Positions 57,496 through 64,000 of a DNA stretch of 64,000 nucleotides are shown here, piece by piece (position 1 is the stretch's first letter; every line of letters begins with the position of its first letter). The translations under genes were made by a program, and so were the position numbers. Under the pieces are notes generated by a model that made no database searches, was not told the origin of the DNA, and saw only the letters and a program-made list of their open reading frames with translations. Origin of the DNA: Massospora cicadina (Eukaryota > Entomophthoromycota > Entomophthoromycetes > Entomophthorales > Entomophthoraceae); NCBI GenBank assembly GCA_022478985.1, contig JAKSZP010018558.1, positions 62,001-126,000 of the forward strand, in the 5' to 3' direction.

Positions 57496-58210
57496 GGAAG
57501 TGATTGGTCTAGGAGGAGTTCTTTGTTGACCCTCCCAAATCGCGTTCCTGCCATTTTCATCCAAAAAATGGGTTTCCCATTTTATAAAAATATTAACAAA
57601 CTGGCAGTTGTGGCTGCAGCTGCCTTGGTCAACACCCTCCTCCACCAGCAACTTCATGGGGCAATGGAGCCCCTTGTCAAGGGTATTTTTATCCCCAATT
57701 TTCCTCATAATTTTGTGGAAGATGTGAAGTACAAAAATTGAGGAGCTTGCTTTTTGGTGCAAGCCGCTCTTGCATCAATGCAGCAAAAACTTCTCTTTTT
57801 TACCCCAATTATCCCAAAACCTGCCAGCGCATCAAGTCATTTACTTGTGTGCCAGCTCTCATCATTTTTGCTGAGCATCAACTTGCTCAATATGTTGAGG
57901 CGATGGACACCACCGGCCTCATTAATGAAGAAAACCCCCAACTATACCTCCTTATGCCTCATGTCACTGATGCTCCCACCCCAATACTGTCCGCCATGGT
58001 TTGCCAGCTAAAGCAGGCGCCGGACAAAAGTTTCCCCAAAGCCTCCTCGCCATCTGATATGGCTTCCTAGGCTGATAACCTAGGGGCTATATTAGGATTT
58101 TTTAATTTATATTAATCCCTTTGTTTGGCCCATTTGCAGGTAAAGATGCGTGGCGGCTCCCCCTTTTGGGTTGGGCACCACTTGTACTAAAAAAGGAAGT
58201 GATTGGTCTA
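57496..58210 (+). mobile_element. Element H: 5'-truncated, ORF1 end plus G-type tail
   Basis: GGAAGTGATTGGTCTA, a perfect 16-bp duplication, stands at 57,496-57,511 and 58,195-58,210. The 683 bases between encode the end of an ORF1 protein and finish with GCGGCTCCCCCTTTTGGG, TTGGGCACC, ACTTGTACTAAAAAA. The tail is the one on LINE G and the three mini-insertions. As in N1-N3, ORF1 leads directly to the tail with no ORF2 between, so H may be a truncated member of a second ORF1-only family. Confidence 0.88.
57523..58070 (+). pseudogene. Element H ORF1, C-terminal part
   Basis: Frames 57,523-57,741 (INKLAVVAAAALVNTLLHQQ, then GIFIPNFPHNFVEDVKY) and 57,738-58,070 (ALIIFAEHQLAQYVEAMDTT, then PHVTDAPTPILSAMV) overlap with one shift. 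The end PHxxDAPTPxLSA matches N1 (PHYADAPTPWLSAL) and N2 (PHFEDAPIPVLSAL). It stops with TAG at 58,068, about 125 bases before the tail ends. The domain is predicted helical; its role is not known. The 5' part with knuckle is absent because of truncation. Confidence 0.7.
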
Positions 58211-59800
58211 AAAACATTAATTTATACAAAACTAAATGATGTATAATCAAATTGTTTTATGCAAATATTTGAAGTGGTCAAAAACATGCATTATGCACAC
58301 AAACCTTAAAAGCTTGACTTTTTCATAAGCTCTTGATTTCAAATAAAAAAATTAAGATCTAGTATATTTCAAAATTTAAATGTGACCTACATATTCATGT
58401 TATTCCAGTAACATCTTTATTTTCTCACTTGGCTTGATATAGGGCTCCACTTTACATGAACAAGTTTAAAGTTTTTCATCAATTTATCTTAGTGTCCTTT
58501 GAGAATTGCCTCAGGACCTCTTAAACTTCTTTAATATCTTTGTATATTCTTCTCTAGGTTTCAAATAAGTTTATACTAATCTCTTTTATAGTTAAAAAAT
58601 GGAACATTGGAAACTACATAAATGCATTTTCACTATATGTTCAGCTTCTTTATAGCAAAGTAACTAATACTATAGCCTCACAAATGCTAATCATTGTACA
58701 TTATATCCTTCCAGGTTTTATGTTTGTTTAATTAGTGAAGTGGCTCGTTACCCATGATGAATTTTAGTGGACTCTATAAATGTATGAAAATAAATGCTTC
58801 ATGGCTAAAATAAAAACCATAAATAACACTCATTGAGCATGTAGCTCTGTTCAGCGCATGGTAAAATCTTTTGTGTAATGTTTAATGAGGCAATCTATTT
58901 TTTCTTATCTATTTGCTCTAAAATTACTAAATTTTCAACGTTGTTAGTGTTAGCATACAAATAAAATGCCATCATAAAGTACAAGTATGCTTAAATTAGT
59001 AACTATTAAGCCATTACATTAATTTATTGAAAGATGCATATTGTTTTTGTACGCACTATGCCTTACAGCTTTACTTAATGGTAAATCAACGGTATGGTAA
59101 CATCAGATCAAAGTTTAGGTAATAAGCTGAATGTTTATTTTGCTATATTAATTCAACTTTCCTATCTCACATAATTTTATGTTTTCTATCTTTGTAATGG
59201 CATAATTTTATACTTTTATTGGCTTGATTCCCTTTCAGATTAACATTATAATAAAATTTCATTTTGTTTATCAGAAAATCCAATTGATATAATTGAGCTA
59301 ATACTTGCTTCAAGGTCATTTTATTTCTTACAAAATGTAGGATGTGCTCATAGAATGTCCAGATAAAATGAAAAAGTATCTATATAGATTGATAAACTAT
59401 ACTATTATATGCTCGCCAAAAGGTATTCACTGCTAATTGGAAAGTAAGAGTAAATTTTCCACCTTTGAGGCATACACATTGGTTCAACAACCCACGGTTA
59501 TATTAGGACAAACTTTTTTGTTAGCGGTGGATAGTTCCTTTTGCAATTACCCAATTTCTTAATTAATGACCACAAAATACTTTGCTTTATCAAAATTTTA
59601 TTAGAGAATCATCATTGCATGATAATGGGTAAGAATTTTTTTGTCTTTTCAGATGACAATAATTTTTCAGACTATATAGTTTTTTCTTAAACTTGATGAG
59701 CAAAAATCATATATTCTCTTGGATTCTTTGATGGCTTAGGACGCCACAAGTCCACCAGATGTTTAACTTTTGTACCATACAATTTTCTCCTATGTCCATA
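58211..59800. other. No gene recognised
   Basis: About 1.6 kb, strongly AT-rich. Short peptides on both strands faintly suggest a decayed transposon pol, but I found no catalytic motif, no LTR pair and no terminal repeats. Confidence 0.35.
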
Positions 59801-59882
59801 TATTATACATTCTAATTTAATTTATTGTGGGAAGGCTGACCATGGGATGGACACTTCCAAATAGACTCAGATGAGACAAAAC

Positions 59883-62800
59883 TTAGTACCAGAGAGAGGA
59901 GGCACCCCAGAGATGCAATGCTATCTCTTGTTGCCAGCGGGAACGCCACTTATGGGGAGGGGAGGGAACGTGTGAAGGGGCCGTAGCCACTACTGAGCAC
60001 GTGTGGAGGAAGGGGTCTGATTTGATGAACCAGACTGGGAACCAGGAGGAGACCAGCTGTCGGTGATGCAGTGGGAGATATCCAAACATCCACGCTTGAA
60101 AGTGGTCCACCAGATGAGACCAGAATCTGTGGACAGCTTCAGGGAGGGTGGGGATGGAGCCAGAGATGGCATCCAAGACAATCGTGTGGATAGTCCACAT
60201 GGCGATTGCAACCACCAGAGCATGGAGGGAGGGTGGGAGGGGGAGGCCATTGATGAAGCAAACATATCTCTTGACAGACTGAAGGGATGCGTTTGATCCT
60301 GTCCTAGCAGACGTTGGACTTCGCGCCATATCACTTTAGAGGTAGGACACTTCTCCAGGCGGTGGAACAGCGTTCCATACTGGCCACACACACACACAGG
60401 ATGAGTGTAAAGCATTGGAGCGCTCAGCTGTATGATACACCCACCTCAGGCAGCGCCACACATGGGAGCGGACTTGAGGCTGCAACAGAGGATGGTGTGC
60501 GTATTTCCAGATAGTCTTTTGGGTCTCAGTGGAATAAGGGATGTCCATCATGTCCAGGTAGTCCACCCTGGATAGGTCTTGGGGTCGAATGGGGATCACG
60601 CCATCATGGATGGGTAGCCCTGTACCTCTTGTGTGAACTGAGGAGATGGGCGGCCTCTTCAGGTTGTATGTCCACTAATACGAATTCTCCCTCTGCACTT
60701 TGCATGGAGAGTAGGATTCGTTTGTAGTGGGTTTTAGTCCCGTGAGGACCTGTGGCCGATGTGTGTGATGCGAGGTATTTCTTCAGGGAGTGTGGGTTTG
60801 ATGGATTGTTGAGGCCCAAGGCTTGGGAGAAGTTGGAGCGGGCCGCGCAGGACCAGTGTTGGGATGGGAGTGTAGGAGCGGTGACAGCCGCGATCCAGGT
60901 GCCCAGGATCTTGGCAGCATGGGCTTTGATGTCAAGCAGGCCCATGCCACCATGATGATGAGGGCCAAACATGACCTCTAGCTGTACTGGTGGAGGGCGG
61001 CCTGACCAAAGCCATCCTTGTAGCAAAGCATACAGGGATTTGAAGAAGCTTGGGGAGAAGGGGATGGCGTGGGCTCCAAACCAGACTTTGGATAGGAGCA
61101 TAGAGTTGGCAAGAACAACCCTGCCAGTGAGGGTAGTAGGGTGGGCTCTGAGAGAGGCGATTCGCTTCATCACGTTGTCCAGTATATGGCACTCCATTAC
61201 TGCTGACGCGTATCCACCTGCCTCCATCCACATGGCCAGATGGCGTACCAGTCCTATGGTGGGACGTGGCACAAAGGGGAGCACCAGTGGAGCGGTGTGT
61301 GTTGAGTTAGTAAGGCGTGGACGTGGGCGAGCAGATGGGCCGGGTTGGGAACTACTTGCTGGGGCCCAGCAGTTCTAAAAAATGACCAAGGAGGATGATT
61401 TCGGTTTTGGAGGCGTTCAGTGCCGCGTTGCTTACCCGGGAATATCCCTGGATGAGGGCTTCAAGCGCGCGTGCATCTTTGTTATTAGACACCCCCACCA
61501 CGCAATCATCTGCAAATGCCATCATCTTGACTGGGGTTTGGCCTGGCACATGGACCCCAGTGAGGTGGGCATTCACATTTCGCAGTAGTGGGTCAAGGCT
61601 GAAGTTGTATAAGAGTGGGCTGAGGGGGTCCCCTTGTCGCAGGCCCCTTTGAGGGCGGACTACTTCCATTAGGAAGCCTGGGCCACGCACTGCCATTGTT
61701 GAAGATTCCGTGAGCAGCATCACCCAGTTTATGAAACGAGGGGTAGGCGGAATTGATGGAGGCAGGCCCTTAGGTATTCCCAGTTTACTCTATCATAGGC
61801 CTTTTGTTGGTCCAAGAATACAAATGCCCCAGAGGCTGTGGACTGACACACATTAGCCACAGAGTGCACGTTATCCCAAATTGACCTTCTGGGGATGAAA
61901 CCAAATTGTTTCGGGGAGATGGTGGCAGATGCTACAGTCCCTAAACGGTTAGCCATGATTTTGGTTAAAATTTTGGTGTCTGTGTTTGTTAGAGAAATGG
62001 GGCGCCAGTTGGCTAAGTCAAGACTATCCCCTTTCTTGAAGAGTGTGACAGTAAAGGCCTCATGTCCTCCTGGTAGGAGGCGCGTTTCCAACAGGCTTTG
62101 GTTGAGTGAGGCTAGCAGCAGTGGGGATATATATTTAAAATATTTTTTGTAGAACTCATATGGAATGCCATCTGGGCCTGGGCATTTTTGGTTTGGCGCA
62201 CCGCGAATGGCTGTCCATAATTTGTTCAGAGTAATTAAATTCATTATTTCCGGGTATCAGAAAATGGTGCAGATATGAGCTCAGTCAAGAAAATCTGCCA
62301 TTTTGGCCAGCTGAATTGGTTCAGCTCGGTATAACTCAGAGTAATATCTTTGCGTTTTGATTGCCTCTTTGGCCAGTGTGTCCGCAATAGAATTATCTGA
62401 TCTTCGCACCTGTGTGCAGGCCATGCTCTGGCGTGGTGCGAAAATTTTTATAAGAAGTATGTGGTGCACTTGTCGCCTTTAGTGATGCATTTGGCCCTGT
62501 ATTGGACACAAACCCGATGTTTGTGTTGCCTTTTGAGTGCGTTGAGATGGGCGGCTGCCTCCGCCCACTTCCGGCCCCATGCAGGGCTATATCCTGTGGC
62601 TGTAATGTTAGACTCCAAGTGGGCCAATTCTGCCAGTGCGCATGAGATAACCGCCGATGTGGCTCATGAGCGCCTGGAGGAGAGATGGCGATAGTGGCGG
62701 ATGGTGTCTTCTTTGAAAGTTGCCCATGTGGAAATGGGGTCCGCGCAAAATGGTGCAACAAACAATTTCGCCAAAGTTGCCTCTTCCACCCACATGGAAA

Positions 62801-63571
62801 ATCCTGGTGACGCGAGCTCAGTGGGGTGGATTTTGCACCAATGTGGGGCCTTTGCAACTGTGATGGGTAAGTGGTATGTTATTGAGACCAGTCAGTGTTT
62901 GGAGAATTCCATTTTCGTTGTTTTGAAGTGGGAGATGTGGGGTTGGAATTTTGCCAGCATTAGAATAAGGTCGATGTGGGTCATGGACCTTAATTGGCCG
63001 TTGTGGATGTGGGGATGCATCATGTTTTTGAGCAGTGGGGCATGTCGTGGCAGCACATCCATTAATCCAAGGGTGGCTTTTAGAACGCGTAGTTCTACGT
63101 GACCCTGTGGGGCGTGGGGTGATGGCAGCCACCGGTCCATTGGTGAGGTTAGCCAACAGTTCATGTCACCAACTAGGAAAGAATCGGGGGTAGCAGGAGG
63201 GATTTGACTGATGAGAAAAATTCCTGATGCTTGTGTGCACCATTTGGGGCGTATTTGTTGACTATTGTGTGTGCAATGTCGGCCCACGAGAAGGTGACAA
63301 CAAGCACTCAGCCATTTAGGAATGTTTCTGAGGATGTGAATTTGAAAAAATTGTTTTTCCAAATTAGCACCCCACAGTGCTTTGACCAAAAGGATAGGGA
63401 TGGTAGGAGCATAATTTCCAAGCTTCCTTGGAACCTTTTGGACAGTGGGACTCCTGGATGGCCAGGATATCCACGGGTAAATTGTTTTGTAAAAACTCAG
63501 TTTCCTAGCCTGGGACGGGAGGCCTTGAGTCCGGTGATACTCAGCATCCCTAGAGTGAAGGTTTCCCCCAT
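59883..63571 (-). pseudogene. LINE E2 ORF2, endonuclease and reverse transcriptase
   Basis: Starts ATG 63,571 (MGETFTLGMLSITGLKAS). Endonuclease: VGDMNCWLTSPMDRW (about 63,170-63,125) and MTHIDLIL (about 62,990-62,965, the S-x-I-D-x-I motif). Reverse transcriptase 62,244-61,729: PGPDGIPYEFYKK, NWRPISLTNTDTKILTKIMA, FGFIPRRSIWDNV, GAFVFLDQQKAYDRVNW; after one frameshift, 61,723-61,352: RGLRQGDPLSPLLYNF and AFADDCVVGVSN with both catalytic Asp kept. Thumb and linker: 61,284-60,604. Zinc motif CVCGQYGTLFHRLEKC in 60,415-59,990, then SKVIW; the last domain is in 60,329-59,883. About 3.7 kb. At least five frameshifts; otherwise well kept. Nicks target DNA and copies RNA at the nick. Confidence 0.85.
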
Positions 63572-63584
63572 TACACCTTAGGTG
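63569..63584 (-). promoter_or_regulatory. ORF1/ORF2 junction of E2
   Basis: On the minus strand CACCTAAGGTGTA precedes the ATG at 63,571-63,569; the stop TAA is at 63,580-63,578, six bases upstream of the ATG. It is almost identical to E1 (51,811-51,829) while nearby sequence has diverged. Confidence 0.55.
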
Positions 63585-64000
63585 TGAGGGGTGGGCCCCT
63601 GGGCCCACCAGCCTCTTCCAGGTCCCCACGGGCTTTCACAGCAGCATGGGTGTTAGCAGCAACGCTATTGGGGTTTTTGTTAATTTTTGCAGAAAAGTCG
63701 CGTTGGCTTTGGCCTTCACTTTTTGTTTTCCTGACGTCGGACGAATTTTTTGCAGTGCGGATAAGTTTGGTGCACCGTCGAGCGGGGCAAAAAAATTTTT
63801 TTTGGTTGGGATAGGTCCCAAGTCAGTTTTGACCAGAGCTTGGATGCAGCGATTGGGTGAGATCGAATCTCCCATTGGATCCTCAGATTGAGTGGCCCAC
63901 TTGGCATAGGCCTCCCAATCTGATTGGGTGATGGATTCCCAAGTTGCTTCTGCCATGAAGGTCTCCATGTCCTCCTGGCGTTGTGAGTGTGGGATGGTGG
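63580..64000 (-). pseudogene. LINE E2 ORF1, C-terminal part
   Basis: Frame 63,968-63,636: METFMAEATWESITQSDWEA, YAKWATQSEDP, then a basic stretch KQKVKAKANATFLQKLTK. It ends a little before the ORF2 start. This is the 3' part of ORF1; the knuckle should lie beyond the window. The first Met may not be the true start because the frame can continue past 64,000. Confidence 0.55.

Larger units (their letters stand above)
59801..64000 (-). mobile_element. LINE E2, 3' part, cut by window end
   Basis: Same family as E1, opposite strand: ORF1 end (about 63,968-63,580), ORF2 (63,571-59,883) and the E-type tail ATTTGGAAGTGTCCATCCC, ATGGTCAGCCTTCCC, then an AATAAATTAAAT end (about 59,860-59,805). Frames are longer and CpG more frequent than in E1, so it is younger. 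Its 5' end and target duplication lie outside the window. Confidence 0.85.

Noticed and set aside
58211..59800. Copia-like pol remnant
   Set aside because: A few residues (CPDKMKKYLYRL and others) faintly recall copia reverse transcriptase, but there is no YVDD, integrase motif or LTR; could be chance.
60971..61378. Plus-strand frame of 135 residues in E2
   Set aside because: It is antisense to the well-supported minus-strand reverse transcriptase region; composition is that of a shadow frame.
1..64000. CRISPR arrays, bacterial operons, tRNA or rRNA genes
   Set aside because: No regularly spaced repeats, no prokaryotic gene layout, no cloverleaf outside the SINE heads were seen.

Overview
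This window looks like eukaryotic DNA made almost wholly of decayed and nested retrotransposons. I found no host protein gene, tRNA, rRNA or CRISPR array. The residues fit a fungus with a large, repeat-filled genome: a Ty3/gypsy chromovirus with a C-terminal chromodomain, other gypsy elements, and APE-type non-LTR elements (LINEs) whose ORF1 carries a CCHC knuckle. Rust fungi and Entomophthorales have genomes of this kind. That assignment is inference; the sequence does not name the species. Nearly every reading frame is broken, so coding entries are pseudogenes whose limits are approximate.

Layout. 1-719: end of an LTR of the D family. 1.34-3.79 kb: minus-strand gag relic (F). 4.65-19.8 kb: plus-strand gypsy element A, split by complete minus-strand gypsy element B (8,523-15,492, LTRs of 440 bp). 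19.8-21.26 kb: a second leader and pol fragment of the A type. 21.26-23.18 kb: ORF1-only element N2. 23.9-31.85 kb: minus-strand gypsy element C, whose long LTRs carry two different SINEs (S2, S1). 32.43-34.35 kb: ORF1-only element N3, minus strand. 36.2-47.8 kb: LINE G, split by a solo LTR, itself split by chromovirus D (39,588-45,851). 48.32-50.23 kb: ORF1-only element N1. 50.34-56.46 kb: full-length LINE E1, split by an 880-bp solo LTR. 57.51-58.19 kb: 5'-truncated element H. 59.8-64 kb: LINE E2, minus strand, running off the window.

How the parts relate. LINEs E1 and E2, the ORF1-only elements N1-N3 and SINEs S1-S3 share one 3' tail (core TGTCC-TCCC, then GGTCAGC, then CC-AAATAAA). This is the pattern expected if the enzyme encoded by E mobilises the non-autonomous elements. 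A second tail (ending GTACTAAAAAA) is shared by LINE G, element H and three insertions only 34-51 bp long, each between perfect 14-17 bp target-site duplications. Target-site duplications (TSDs) also prove the nesting order: LINE G, then solo LTR (GTTGG), then chromovirus D (CCCCA); and LINE E1 (15 bp), then solo LTR (CTTAT). The tail-sharing group of a LINE, a HAL1-like ORF1-only family of about 1.9 kb and two tRNA-derived SINE families is the most likely undescribed system here.
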